The notes: generated by a model not told the origin, from the sequence alone. 64,000 bases of DNA from JBBRYW01 sp038253945 (GCA_038253945.1 JBBSGR010000004.1:62001-126000); one strand, 5' to 3'. Counted from the stretch's first letter, positions 1-7,997 are shown. Numbers and translations: made by a program.

Positions 1-1188
1 CGCGTCCGCCTGCGTCGAGGCGATCCTGCCCATCAGCGGGCGCTTGCCGTGGTCACGGTCGCCCCCGCAGCCGAAGACGCAGATGACCCGTCCCTCGCAG
101 AGCTCGCGCGCCTCTCGCAGGGCGTTCTCGAGCGAGTCGGGCGTGTGCGAGTAGTCGACGACGACGGCGAACGGCTGTCCCTCCTCCACGAGCTCGAAGC
201 GTCCCGGGACGGCGCGCACGGCCGCGATGCCCTGCTCGATCGCGGCGTCCGCGAGGCCCAGCAGCCGTCCCGTCGCGACCGCAGCGAGTACGTTCTCGAC
301 GTTGAAGCGGCCGCGGAGCCCGGTTCGGATCTCGAGCCCGGCGGCGCGGAAGCGGGCGCCTCTCGCACTCAGCTCGAGCCCGCCCGGACGCACCTGGGCG
401 TCGCCCGAGAGAGCGAAGGTGACGACCTCCTGGCGCCCGCGCGCGAGAAGCTCGTCGGCAAGCTGCCGCCCGTACGGATCGCCCACGTTGACCGCTGCCG
501 GCGGCGGATCGTCTCCCGTGAACAGGCGGCGCTTTGCCTCGAAGTAGCTCTCCATCGTGCCGTGGAAGTCGAGGTGGTCCTGTGTCAGGTTGGTGAAGGC
601 AAGCGCCGCGAAGCGCGTGCCGTCGAGCCGTCCCTGGGCTGATGCCCCGGACGTCGCCTCCATCGCGCAGCTCCGGTTGCCGGCGACGAGCATCTCCCGA
701 AAGAGACGCTGCAGGTCGATTGCCTCCGGCGTGTTGAGAGCCGCGGGCCGAACGTCGGCGCCGACGCGGCGCTCGATCGTTCCCAGCAGACCGGGCCGGC
801 GGCCGGCCGCCTCGAGCATCGCGTGCAGCAGGTAAGCGGTCGTCGTCTTGCCGTTCGTCCCGGTGACGCCGGCAACGCAAAGCTCGCGGGTAGGTCGCTC
901 GAAGAACACGTCGGCGGCAGGCGCCATCGCAGCGCGGCTGCTCGGGACTACCAGCTGCGGCACTTGCTCTCCGAGCGGCCGCTCGACGACGAGTGCGACG
1001 GCGCCTCGACCCACCGCCTCTGCTGCGAGCTCGTGCCCGTCGACGCGCTCACCCCGGACGCAGAAGAAGAGCGCGCCCGGCGATACCGCCCGCGTGTCGT
1101 ACGCGAGGTCGTCGATCGACGGGAGGGGGCCTGCGACCACTTCCACCGGGCTCAGCGCAGCGAGGAGAGTGTGCCACCTGGAACTCAT
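1..1188 (-). CDS. murE: UDP-N-acetylmuramyl-tripeptide synthetase MurE (C-terminus beyond window)
   Basis: Adds the third stem-peptide residue to UDP-MurNAc-dipeptide in cytoplasmic peptidoglycan synthesis. The 396 visible codons show the Mur N-terminal fold, the ATP loop GTNGKTT at residues 110-116, FTNLTQDHLDFHGT in the central domain, and the C-terminal FGCGGDRDHGKRPLMG stretch at the window edge. ATG at 1188 is chosen because it lies directly after a repeat array and precedes a convincing MurE N-terminus. It is last in the visible mraZ-rsmH-ftsL-ftsI run. Oddity: the family block MEVSSHALALGR reads MEATSGASAQGR (about residues 176-187), so the usual His is Gly. Cut at the left edge; the third-residue specificity motif is not visible. 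Family assignment is firm. Confidence 0.95.
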   Translation of the reverse strand, partial: MSSRWHTLLAALSPVEVVAGPLPSIDDLAYDTRAVSPGALFFCVRGERVDGHELAAEAVGRGAVALVVERPLGEQVPQLVVPSSRAAMAPAADVFFERPTRELCVAGVTGTNGKTTTAYLLHAMLEAAGRRPGLLGTIERRVGADVRPAALNTPEAIDLQRLFREMLVAGNRSCAMEATSGASAQGRLDGTRFAALAFTNLTQDHLDFHGTMESYFEAKRRLFTGDDPPPAAVNVGDPYGRQLADELLARGRQEVVTFALSGDAQVRPGGLELSARGARFRAAGLEIRTGLRGRFNVENVLAAVATGRLLGLADAAIEQGIAAVRAVPGRFELVEEGQPFAVVVDYSHTPDSLENALREARELCEGRVICVFGCGGDRDHGKRPLMGRIASTQADA

Positions 1189-1189
1189 A

Positions 1190-1450
1190 GGCCAGCCTCA
1201 TGCGGCTCATGCGGGGCAGGCGACGGGACTTCGCCGGGGTCAGTCCGGCGATCCCAGACCCGTAGGGTGGTGATAGGGCCAGCCTCATGCGGCTCATGCG
1301 GGGCAGGCGACGGGACTTCGCCGGGGTCAGTCCGGCGATCCCAGACCCGTAGGGTGGTGATAGGGCCAACCTCTCGAGGCTCATGCGGAGCGAGCGCCCG
1401 ACGGCCGTAGGCGTCACTCCGACGATCCCAGACCCGTAGGGTGCGGGTGC
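1190..1450. repeat. Tandem array of 87-bp repeats before murE
   Basis: Three units of 87 bp: 1190-1276 and 1277-1363 are identical, and 1364-1450 is diverged but keeps a strong block around gatcccagacccgtagggtg. On the minus strand each identical unit contains the dyad TCGCCGG-N7-CCGGCGA. The array ends one base before the murE start codon and fills most of the 358-bp ftsI-murE gap. Because 87 is a multiple of three, two minus-strand frames stay open through it. One of them (1466 down to 1185) ends in an ATGA overlap with murE, but I see no ribosome site for it and do not call it a gene. Confidence 0.9.
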
Positions 1451-1546
1451 GGACAGCTGCATCCATCTACGAGAGGTTAGACCGAGGCCCGGTCAAAATC
1501 CCCGGCTAGGTGGTGCCGGGCTACGTCCCGGGGCCTCTTCGCGGCA

Positions 1547-3220
1547 TCAGCGCTGCGGCGCATCTGGGGGATAGCCGAAGTACTGCAGACCGAAGCGGGC
1601 GATCCGCTGGAAAGCCGGGGCGGCGACGACGCCTCCGAAGATGTTGCCGTGGGGCTCGTCGACCATGACGAGGATCACGAGCCGCGGCGCGCTCGCCGGC
1701 ACGAAGCCGACGAACGAGGCCACGAACTTGTCGCTCGAGTAGCCTCCTCTCGAGTCGGGCTTCTGCGCCGTCCCGGTCTTGCCGGCGACCCGGTAGCCGG
1801 GCACCTGAGCAAGCACGCCCGTTCCCTCCGCGACGACGTCCTGCATCAGCGTCCGCAGCTGGTTGGCCACGAGCCGCGAGACGATGCGGCGCCGAGCCGG
1901 CCGCGGCCGCGGCCGCAGGCCCACGTGGTCGACGAGATGCGGACGGACGAACACCCCCCCGTTCGCGAGCGCCGCGTAGGCCGAGGCCATCTGGATCGGC
2001 GTCACGGCGATGCCCTGGCCGATGGGGACGTTGCCGATCGTCGATCCGGACCACTCCGGCAGCGGCAGAACGATGCCGCGGCTCTCGCCCGGGAAGTCGA
2101 TCCCGGTCTTGCGGCCGAAGCCGAAGCGCGTGATCCATCGCGCGAGTCGGCTCTCCCCGAGCATCTGCGCGAGCGTCACCGTGCCGACGTTCGAGGAGCG
2201 CGAGAAGATCTGAGCCACGGTCATTCGCTCGGTGCCGCGCTCGTGCGAGTCGTGGATCGTCCTGTCGGCCACCTGAATCCGCGGCGGCAGGACGAATGCG
2301 GTCTGAGGCGTCACGACGTGCTCGGAGAGAACGGCCGACGCCGTCACGAGCTTGAACGTGGACCCGGGCTCATACGTGTCTGTCACTGCACGGTTTCGCT
2401 CCACGTCCGGCGGCGCGTGCGCGTACCCGTTCGCGTTGAAGCCGGGCGCGACGCCCATCGCGAGCACGCCGCCCGTACGCGGGTCGAGCACGATCGCGGT
2501 CGCGTCCTTCGCGCGCCACTGGTGCACGGTCTCGCGCAGGATCCGCTCCACGTTCGCCTGCAGGGTGCGGTCGAGCGTGAGGTAGACGTCCTGGCCCTTC
2601 CGCTCGTCGACCGAGCTCAAGATGTCGATCGGCCGGCCGAACGGGTCCTTCACGATCGTCTCGCTGCCCGGCCGGCCCGTCAGCAGCCCGTCGAGGCCGA
2701 GCTCGAGGCCGCCGAGCCCGTGGTTGTCGACCCCCGCGTAGCCGAGGACGTGCGAGGCGACGGACCCCTGCGGGTAGATGCGCCGCTCCTCTGGATAGAA
2801 GCCGAGGCCGGGGATCTTCAGCCGCGCGAGGGCGGCTGCGCGCGCCGGATCGGCTTTCCGCTCGACATAGACGAAGCCGCGCGTCCGGTCTGCAAGCACG
2901 GGGTAGATGCGATTCGCGTCGACGCGAAGCGTCCGCGTGACTGCCAATGCGGCGTTTCGGGGATTACGGATCTGCTTCGGGTCCGCGTAGACCGTGGTCG
3001 CCTGCTCCCCGATGGCGAGCTGGACGCCGCTCCGGTCGTACAGTGTCCCGCGTCGGGCCGGGATTGTGATCTCCTCTCGGTGCTGCCTGGCTCCCAGGCT
3101 CGCCAGCGCCGCGGCCCGCACGCCCTGCAGCCAGATCGCGCGGAGCAGCGTTCCCGCGAAGACGGCCACGAGCAGAAGCAGCAGCAGTCGAATCCGGCGG
3201 TTTGCGCCGCGCGCGCTCAC
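1547..3220 (-). CDS. ftsI: Penicillin-binding protein, septal transpeptidase FtsI (class B PBP)
   Basis: Membrane-anchored DD-transpeptidase that cross-links septal peptidoglycan. The 557-aa protein has an N-terminal membrane segment (about residues 10-30), a PBP dimerisation region with RRGTLYDRSG near 56-65, and the transpeptidase motifs STFK (287-290, nucleophile Ser287), SSN (342-344) and KTGTAQ (481-486). It begins in a 4-nt overlap with the ftsL stop, the usual dcw arrangement, and is followed by the 87-bp repeat array rather than by murE directly. No PASTA domains are present at the C-terminus. Confidence 0.95.
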   Translation of the reverse strand: MSARGANRRIRLLLLLLVAVFAGTLLRAIWLQGVRAAALASLGARQHREEITIPARRGTLYDRSGVQLAIGEQATTVYADPKQIRNPRNAALAVTRTLRVDANRIYPVLADRTRGFVYVERKADPARAAALARLKIPGLGFYPEERRIYPQGSVASHVLGYAGVDNHGLGGLELGLDGLLTGRPGSETIVKDPFGRPIDILSSVDERKGQDVYLTLDRTLQANVERILRETVHQWRAKDATAIVLDPRTGGVLAMGVAPGFNANGYAHAPPDVERNRAVTDTYEPGSTFKLVTASAVLSEHVVTPQTAFVLPPRIQVADRTIHDSHERGTERMTVAQIFSRSSNVGTVTLAQMLGESRLARWITRFGFGRKTGIDFPGESRGIVLPLPEWSGSTIGNVPIGQGIAVTPIQMASAYAALANGGVFVRPHLVDHVGLRPRPRPARRRIVSRLVANQLRTLMQDVVAEGTGVLAQVPGYRVAGKTGTAQKPDSRGGYSSDKFVASFVGFVPASAPRLVILVMVDEPHGNIFGGVVAAPAFQRIARFGLQYFGYPPDAPQR

Positions 3221-3579
3221 TTCACCTTCGGCTGAAGGTCGACGAACCTCGTCTCGTCGGGATTCGCGGGAACGAGGCCCTCCTGCCGCGCGAGGGAATC
3301 CGTGCGGGCGAGCGCCTGCGAGATGCGCCCCTCGAGCGATGCGTTCTGGGCCTGGAGGTCGGCGCGACGGTGGCTCAGCTCGTCGAGCCGGACGTTCAGG
3401 CCGAGGACCGCGACGTTGAGGGCGACGATGCCCGAGAGCAACACGGCCAGCGTGACGATCCAGATGACGCCGCTCGCGAGTCGAATCCGCGCCGCCCGCC
3501 GGGTACGCGGGCGGGCGACGCGGGGCGTGGCCTCCTTCGCCGGAGCACGAAGCGGCGCGGTGGCGGGAACGGCCGCCAT
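3217..3579 (-). CDS. ftsL: FtsL-like cell division protein
   Basis: A 120-aa bitopic protein: basic, Pro/Ala-rich cytoplasmic tail (1-32), one membrane helix (about 33-58), then an extracytoplasmic leucine-zipper-like stretch (about 60-95). FtsL-type proteins join the divisome and help recruit the septal transpeptidase. Sequence conservation in this family is low, so the call rests on topology, size and position between rsmH and ftsI. The start codon ATG overlaps the rsmH stop (TGATG) and the gene ends in an ATGA overlap with ftsI. Confidence 0.8.
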   Translation of the reverse strand: MAAVPATAPLRAPAKEATPRVARPRTRRAARIRLASGVIWIVTLAVLLSGIVALNVAVLGLNVRLDELSHRRADLQAQNASLEGRISQALARTDSLARQEGLVPANPDETRFVDLQPKVK

Positions 3580-4535
3580 CAGACCTTGACCGCGGCTCGG
3601 AGGCGAGCAGACGCCGAGCGCGGGTTCGCCGCTACCTCGCCGGCGCCCGGCCGTACCGCCTTCCGGCTCAGAGCACGCAGGACGGGCTCCCTGCCGCAGA
3701 CGCAGACGGGGAAGTCGGGCGGGCAGATGCAGCCGCCCTCCTCGCTGCGCAGGAATCGCTTGACGATGCGGTCCTCGAGCGAGTGGAAGCTGATCACCGC
3801 GAGGCGCCCACCCGGCCTGAGCATGCGCACCGCCTCGGGAAGTGCTGCCTCCAGGGCGCCGAGCTCGTCGTTGACCGCGATGCGGAGCGCCTGGAAGACG
3901 CGCTTGGCCGGGTGGCCCTCGCCGAAGCGCGCAGGTGCCGGGATGGCGGCCTTGATCGTATCGACGAGCTCACCCGTCCGCTCGAGCGGCCGTTCGCGCC
4001 GCCGTCGCGCGATGGCCCGGGCGATCTGCTTGGCGTAGCGCTCCTCGCCGTAGCGACGAAAGATCGTCGTCAGCTCGCGCTCGTCCAGCTCGTTGACGAG
4101 CTCGCGCGCCGAAACCTCGCTCGTCGGATCCATCCGCATGTCGAGCGGAGCGTCGGTCGCATAGGAGAAGCCTCGCTCGGGACGATCGAGCTGCATGCTC
4201 GACACGCCGAGGTCGAGCAGGATCGCGTCGACCTCGATGTCGTTCTGAGCGAGCTGGCCGAGCACGACCGCGAAGTCGCCGCGCAGAAATCGCGCCTGCA
4301 CCGGCGCCCGCCGGCGCAGGCGCTCGAAGTAGGCACGAGCCGTCGGGTCGCGGTCGATCGCGATCAGCTTCCCGCTGCCGCGGAGGTCGGCGGCGAGCAG
4401 GGCGGCATGGCCGCCGGCTCCGAAGGTGGCGTCGATCACGGTCTCGCCCGGGCGAACCGAGAGCGCCTCGCGGACCTGGTCGGCGAGGACGGGGACGTGA
4501 TCAGTCGCGTTCGGCCGCGATGCGTCGGGCAACAT
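3579..4535 (-). CDS. rsmH: 16S rRNA (cytosine1402-N4)-methyltransferase RsmH
   Basis: SAM-dependent methyltransferase acting on C1402 of 16S rRNA. The SAM-binding motif DATFGAGGH lies near residues 35-43, ILLDLGVSSMQLD near 106-118, and the C-terminal Cys-rich segment has CICPPDFPVCVCG. ATG at 4535 is preferred (318 aa) because GGGAG lies 8 nt upstream; an in-frame GTG at 4544 would add three residues. The gene overlaps the end of mraZ by about 35 bp and the ftsL start by one base, so it sits within the dcw operon. Confidence 0.95.
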   Translation of the reverse strand: MLPDASRPNATDHVPVLADQVREALSVRPGETVIDATFGAGGHAALLAADLRGSGKLIAIDRDPTARAYFERLRRRAPVQARFLRGDFAVVLGQLAQNDIEVDAILLDLGVSSMQLDRPERGFSYATDAPLDMRMDPTSEVSARELVNELDERELTTIFRRYGEERYAKQIARAIARRRRERPLERTGELVDTIKAAIPAPARFGEGHPAKRVFQALRIAVNDELGALEAALPEAVRMLRPGGRLAVISFHSLEDRIVKRFLRSEEGGCICPPDFPVCVCGREPVLRALSRKAVRPGAGEVAANPRSASARLRAAVKV

Positions 4536-4932
4536 CCTCAGCACTCCCTTCCACTTCGTCGATCTGCGCGCGCCAGCGCGAACGGTCCCAGACCTCTAGG
4601 TGATCCATTACTCCGGCGACGACCACGTCGCGCCCGAGGCTCGCACTCCCGGCGAGGGCGGGCGGGATCGAGATCCTTCCCTGCCGGTCCGGCACGTCCT
4701 CCGAGGCGGCGGAGAAGAAGAAGCGCCTCAGCTTGCGCGAGTCCGGATTGAGGTACTCGGTGCGCTGGATCTCGTCGGCGAGACGGTCCCAGTCGGGGCG
4801 GGCGTAGACGTTCAGGCAGCCGTCCATCCCTCGCGTCACGACCAGGCCCTCCGCGAAGGCGTCGCGAAACTTGGCCGGCAGGGTGAGGCGGTTCTTGCCA
4901 TCGATGGTGTGCTCGTACTCCCCGAGCAGCAT
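4501..4932 (-). CDS. mraZ: Transcriptional regulator MraZ
   Basis: DNA-binding regulator of the dcw cluster, 143 aa, with two SpoVT/AbrB-like halves carrying the DxxxR signatures DGKNR (11-15) and DRQGR (82-86). The longer reading frame up to 4986 is rejected because the family starts MLLGEYEHTIDGKNR and because the extra 54 bp hold the MraZ operator. First gene of mraZ-rsmH-ftsL-ftsI-murE. MraZ is known to bind its own promoter region, and the four boxes immediately upstream fit autoregulation. Confidence 0.95.
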   Translation of the reverse strand: MLLGEYEHTIDGKNRLTLPAKFRDAFAEGLVVTRGMDGCLNVYARPDWDRLADEIQRTEYLNPDSRKLRRFFFSAASEDVPDRQGRISIPPALAGSASLGRDVVVAGVMDHLEVWDRSRWRAQIDEVEGSAEDVARRIAAERD

Positions 4933-4950
4933 CGGCGCTGCGCGCGTTGT

Positions 4951-4986
4951 CTCCACTGCTCCCCACCTTACTCCACGATGCCCCAC
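4951..4986 (-). promoter_or_regulatory. MraZ operator (four boxes, 10-bp period)
   Basis: Read on the minus strand, four copies of GTGGRG occur at exact 10-bp spacing (plus-strand boxes 4981-4986, 4971-4976, 4961-4966, 4951-4956), ending 18 nt before the mraZ ATG. This matches the TGGG-type repeats bound by MraZ in other bacteria. One helical turn per box places them all on the same DNA face. Confidence 0.9.
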
Positions 4987-4999
4987 ATCGCAAACCTCG

Positions 5000-5824
5000 T
5001 CAGCGCGGCAACTGTGCCCCGTATGGGCCGCGGCCGGTCATGACCGCCGCGCCGCAGCGGGCGGCAAATGCGATCGCGACGGCGAGCGAGCGGCGCTCGG
5101 CGAGCGCGAAGGTCAGGCCCGCGGCGAAGGAGTCCCCCGCTCCGTACGCGTCGACCACAAGTCCAGGTAGCGGGGCGCCGGCGAACTGCTGCTCGGGTCC
5201 GCCGTCGACGGAATAGGAGCCGCCGGCGGCGCCGGAGGTAGCAATGGCTAGGCGCGGCACTGGATCAAGGTCTCCTGGGGCGTACGCCTCCGACTCGTCG
5301 CTGCCGCTTCGCACGAGCGCGTCGAGCTGGACTCCCGCAGCGGCCAGCGTCGGCAGCTCGCGAGCCGTCGCGACGAGCACCCTCGCTCCACGCGCGCGGT
5401 GCACCGCAGCCTGGTCGCCGCCCGTGAAGTACACCGCGTCGGTCCAGGCCAGATCGCCCCAGGGCAACGGATCGTCGGCGTGCGGTACGAGCTTCCGGCT
5501 CAAGAGCGTGATCGTGCGCTCGCCGGCGCCGTCGACGTACACGAACGCACGACGCTGCGGCTCGTCTCGTATGGCGGCCTCGACCCGTACGCCGAGCTCG
5601 ATGAGGCCGTCGCGCGCCCGCCGGCCGATCTCGTCGTCGCCGAGCGCGGTGAAGAACGTCGAATGGCCCGCCAGCCGCGCGAGCTGAACCGCCGCCACGG
5701 CACCGCCGCCCGCCGGCTCCGACCAGACCTCGCTCGCGCTGACGATCTCACCCGGCCGCGGCACGCGCTCGACACGGAGGAACTCGACCCACTCGACATG
5801 CCCGACGACGGCGACCCGAATCAT
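5000..5824 (-). CDS. PfkB-family carbohydrate/nucleoside kinase
   Basis: A 274-aa ribokinase-fold sugar kinase. The N-terminal GGGAVAAVQLARLAG (about 39-53) and C-terminal VVDAYGAGDSFAAG (223-236, catalytic Asp231 in GAGDS) are the two PfkB signatures. The longer open frame upstream is a shadow: ATG at 5824 is preceded by GAGGTG and starts a normal family N-terminus. Substrate cannot be told from sequence. It is divergent from the sigma-factor gene, with 36 bp between starts, and convergent to nothing. Confidence 0.88.
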   Translation of the reverse strand: MIRVAVVGHVEWVEFLRVERVPRPGEIVSASEVWSEPAGGGAVAAVQLARLAGHSTFFTALGDDEIGRRARDGLIELGVRVEAAIRDEPQRRAFVYVDGAGERTITLLSRKLVPHADDPLPWGDLAWTDAVYFTGGDQAAVHRARGARVLVATARELPTLAAAGVQLDALVRSGSDESEAYAPGDLDPVPRLAIATSGAAGGSYSVDGGPEQQFAGAPLPGLVVDAYGAGDSFAAGLTFALAERRSLAVAIAFAARCGAAVMTGRGPYGAQLPR

Positions 5825-5860
5825 GCACCTCACATTCTGAACGCCCCGGGCGTTTCCCTC

Positions 5861-6328
5861 ATGATGCAGCCCGTGCCCGTCCCGCCGTTCGAGCGCTTCT
5901 ACGCTGCCCACCGCGACGAGGTGTTCGGCCGGCTCGTTCGGCTCGTCGGCCGCGAGCGAGCCGAGGACGCGTTCCAGGAAACCTTCCTGCGCGCTCTCCG
6001 CGCCTACGCGCGCCTCGAGCACGCCGACAACCTGCGCGCGTGGGTGCTGACGATCGCCAACCGGATCGCCCTCGACGAGCTGCGCCGTCGCCCGTCCGGG
6101 TCCGAGCTGCCCGAGAGCGCCGTGGTCGACGCGCGGCCGGCTTACGCCGAGCTCGAGCACCTCGCGGGAGAGCTGCCGCCGACCGAGCGGGCCGCGGTGG
6201 TGCTCCGCTACGGCTACGACCTGCCCTACGACGCGATCGGCGCCGCACTCGACTCGAGCGAAGAAGCCGCCCGCCAGGCGGCGTCGTCGGGCGTACGACG
6301 CCTCCGCAAGCGAAAGGAGCAAGAATGA
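5861..6328 (+). CDS. Sigma-70 family RNA polymerase sigma factor (ECF-like)
   Basis: A 155-aa sigma factor with region 2 (FERFYAAHRDEVFGRLVRLV then AEDAFQETFLRALRAY and LRAWVLTIANRIALDELRR, about 9-80) and region 4 (LPPTERAAVVLRYGYDLPYDAIGAALDSSEEAARQAASSGVRRLRK, about 104-150, helix-turn-helix). The last codon overlaps the ogt start (ATGA), so the pair is translationally coupled. No anti-sigma gene is adjacent. ATG 5861 or the next codon 5864 may be used. An alternative is that it acts as a dedicated alkylation-damage regulator of ogt; this is inference from linkage. Confidence 0.85.
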   Translation: MMQPVPVPPFERFYAAHRDEVFGRLVRLVGRERAEDAFQETFLRALRAYARLEHADNLRAWVLTIANRIALDELRRRPSGSELPESAVVDARPAYAELEHLAGELPPTERAAVVLRYGYDLPYDAIGAALDSSEEAARQAASSGVRRLRKRKEQE

Positions 6329-6885
6329 CCGTGTCGCCAGAGCTCGACCGCCGCTTCCGCGCGGCCGCCGCTTCCGAGGATTCGCTCGACGTGCGCTACG
6401 TCGTCACCGACTCTCCGCTCGGTGAGCTGCTCGTCGCCGGCTCGGCGCGCGGACTTTGCCGCATTGCCTACGATCCGGATCCCGACCTCGAGCTCGACCG
6501 GCTGGCCCGCCTGTTCGGAGCACGGGTGCTCGGCACGCCCGGTGCGCTCGACGACGTCCGCCGGCAGCTCGACGAGTACTTCGAGGGGCGACGGCGGAGC
6601 TTCGATCTCGCCCTCGATCTCACGCCGCTGCCCTCGTTCGGTCGATCGGTGCTCGCTGAGCTCGGGCGCGTCGGCTACGGAAACGTGACGACCTATGGGT
6701 CACTCGCGCGCGAGGCCGGACGTCCCAAGGCGGCCCGGGCGGTCGGGACGGTGATGAATCGAAACCCGATCCCGATCATCCTGCCCTGCCACCGGGTGGT
6801 CGGCTCGACCGGGAAGCTCGTCGGTTATGCGGGGGGGCTCGAGCGCAAGGAAGCGCTCCTCCGCCTCGAAGGGGCCGCGATGTAG
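6325..6885 (+). CDS. ogt: Methylated-DNA--protein-cysteine methyltransferase
   Basis: Suicide repair protein that transfers alkyl groups from O6-alkylguanine to its own cysteine. The 186-aa protein has an N-terminal ribonuclease-like domain (about 22-95) and the C-terminal catalytic domain with RVGYGNVTTYGSLA (115-128), a winged-helix Arg region, and PCHRVV (154-159, acceptor Cys155). The start overlaps the stop of the sigma factor, which implies co-expression. No AdaA-type zinc domain is fused, so it is Ogt rather than Ada. Confidence 0.94.
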   Translation: MTVSPELDRRFRAAAASEDSLDVRYVVTDSPLGELLVAGSARGLCRIAYDPDPDLELDRLARLFGARVLGTPGALDDVRRQLDEYFEGRRRSFDLALDLTPLPSFGRSVLAELGRVGYGNVTTYGSLAREAGRPKAARAVGTVMNRNPIPIILPCHRVVGSTGKLVGYAGGLERKEALLRLEGAAM

Positions 6886-6920
6886 GAATCGAGGCGGGCG
6901 ACAGCGAAGAGGGGGGCCTT

Positions 6921-7784
6921 ATGGCTTCGCGCTCGCTCGCGCTGCTTCTGGGAGCGCTCGTCACGCTCGTCCTCGCGCCCCCCCTCGGCGCCGTCGGCAA
7001 CCCGAGCGTGGCCGCACTTCAGACCGGTCTGCATCGGAAGGGACTCTACGACGCGACGATCGACGGGCTCATCGGCCCGGCTACCCGGGCCGGCATCCGC
7101 TCGCTCCAACTTCAGGCCGGCCTCAGGCCAGATGGCGTGCCCGGCCATGCGACGAGGCGCCTCCTCGGACGCTTCGGCCGTCCCCGGCTCGGCGCCCGAG
7201 TCCTCGCGCACGGGCTCGGCGGGTGGGACGTCGCCGCGCTCCAGTTCATGCTCGCCTGGCACGGGTTTCCGTCGGGTACCTTCGACGGCTTCCTAGGAGA
7301 CCGGACCGATGCATCGCTTCGTCGCTTCCAGCGCTGGTCGAGCCTCGCAGTCGACGGCCGGGCGGGGCCGGCTACCTTCGCGGCGTTGCGCATGCCCCCG
7401 GCGCGCTGCCCCGTCTCGCTCGCGCTGCCGGTCGACGGGACGCTGACGAGCGGATTCGGCCCGCGAGGCTTGCGCTTCCACGCCGGCGTCGACCTCGCCG
7501 CGGCGACGGGGACCCCGGTCGCCGCCGCACGTTCCGGCCAAGTCGTGTACGCAGATTGGCGTGCCGGCGGCTGGGGCCGCCTGGTCACGATCAACAACGG
7601 CGGCGGCGTACGGACGCTCTACGCACACCTTTCCCGCATCGAGGTTCGTGTCGGACAGAGCGTGAGCACCGGCGACGAGATCGGCCGAGTCGGAGCGACG
7701 GGTCACGCCACCGGCCCCCACCTTCACTTCGAGGTCCGCCTCCGGGGCGCTGCGGTCGATCCGCTGCCCGCTCTCGGGCTCTAG
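6921..7784 (+). CDS. Secreted peptidoglycan-binding M23 endopeptidase
   Basis: A 287-aa exported cell-wall hydrolase. Signal peptide at about 1-24 (hydrophobic, ending PPLGAVG), two PG_binding_1-like repeats (about 27-85 and 100-157), then an M23/LytM domain with zinc ligands H187 and D191 (FHAGVD) and H269 (GPHLHFE, 265-271); H236 (YAH) completes the site. An AG-rich ribosome site (gaagagggggg) lies just upstream of ATG. It begins 35 bp after ogt, so read-through from the sigma/ogt pair is possible. Confidence 0.93.
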   Translation: MASRSLALLLGALVTLVLAPPLGAVGNPSVAALQTGLHRKGLYDATIDGLIGPATRAGIRSLQLQAGLRPDGVPGHATRRLLGRFGRPRLGARVLAHGLGGWDVAALQFMLAWHGFPSGTFDGFLGDRTDASLRRFQRWSSLAVDGRAGPATFAALRMPPARCPVSLALPVDGTLTSGFGPRGLRFHAGVDLAAATGTPVAAARSGQVVYADWRAGGWGRLVTINNGGGVRTLYAHLSRIEVRVGQSVSTGDEIGRVGATGHATGPHLHFEVRLRGAAVDPLPALGL

Positions 7785-7857
7785 ACAGCGCTCTTGACCC
7801 GCTTCACACTGGCTTCTTGACAGATGTCCAGCAGAGACTAGCCCGAATCGGTAGCAT

Positions 7858-7886
7858 CGGGGACGGCGCTGGAGACGCCGCCCCCG
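7858..7886 (-). terminator. Hairpin after the 31-codon peptide gene
   Basis: An 11-bp stem (7858-7868 with 7876-7886) and 7-nt loop, 15 nt past the peptide stop. The only imperfect pair is G-U in minus-strand RNA but A-C in plus-strand RNA, so the structure is better formed in the peptide transcript. There is no U-tract, so termination or mRNA protection is inference. Confidence 0.5.
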
Positions 7887-7901
7887 ACTCTTTCATCCTC
7901 G

Positions 7902-7997
7902 CTATGGCCAGAATGGACCGCTTTCGCCGCCCGGCACCAGAAGCACCGATGCGACGAGGCAGGCCACCAGCACGAGGAGCTGCAGGCGAGCTCTCAT
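7902..7997 (-). CDS. Small hydrophobic peptide, candidate signalling peptide precursor
   Basis: A 31-residue ORF too short for normal ORF callers: basic start MRAR, hydrophobic core LQLLVLVACLVASVLLV, then the polar/aromatic tail PGGESGPFWP. Support for translation: GAAAGGA lies 7 nt before ATG, a good promoter is placed for a 45-nt leader, and a strong hairpin follows the stop. LVAC resembles a lipobox, although the signal would be very short. It is divergent from an HTH-TPR regulator gene, the arrangement of Gram-positive pheromone precursors beside their receptors. Alternatives are a single-pass membrane microprotein or a lipopeptide. No homologue is recognised. Confidence 0.6.
   Translation of the reverse strand: MRARLQLLVLVACLVASVLLVPGGESGPFWP

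Noticed and set aside
53..880. Long minus- and plus-strand ORFs over murE
   Set aside because: Arg/Pro/Ala-rich shadow frames without motifs; the true frame carries all MurE signatures and runs off the window edge.
1649..3235. 528-codon plus-strand ORF opposite ftsI
   Set aside because: Antisense shadow caused by high third-position GC; ftsI has all three transpeptidase motifs.
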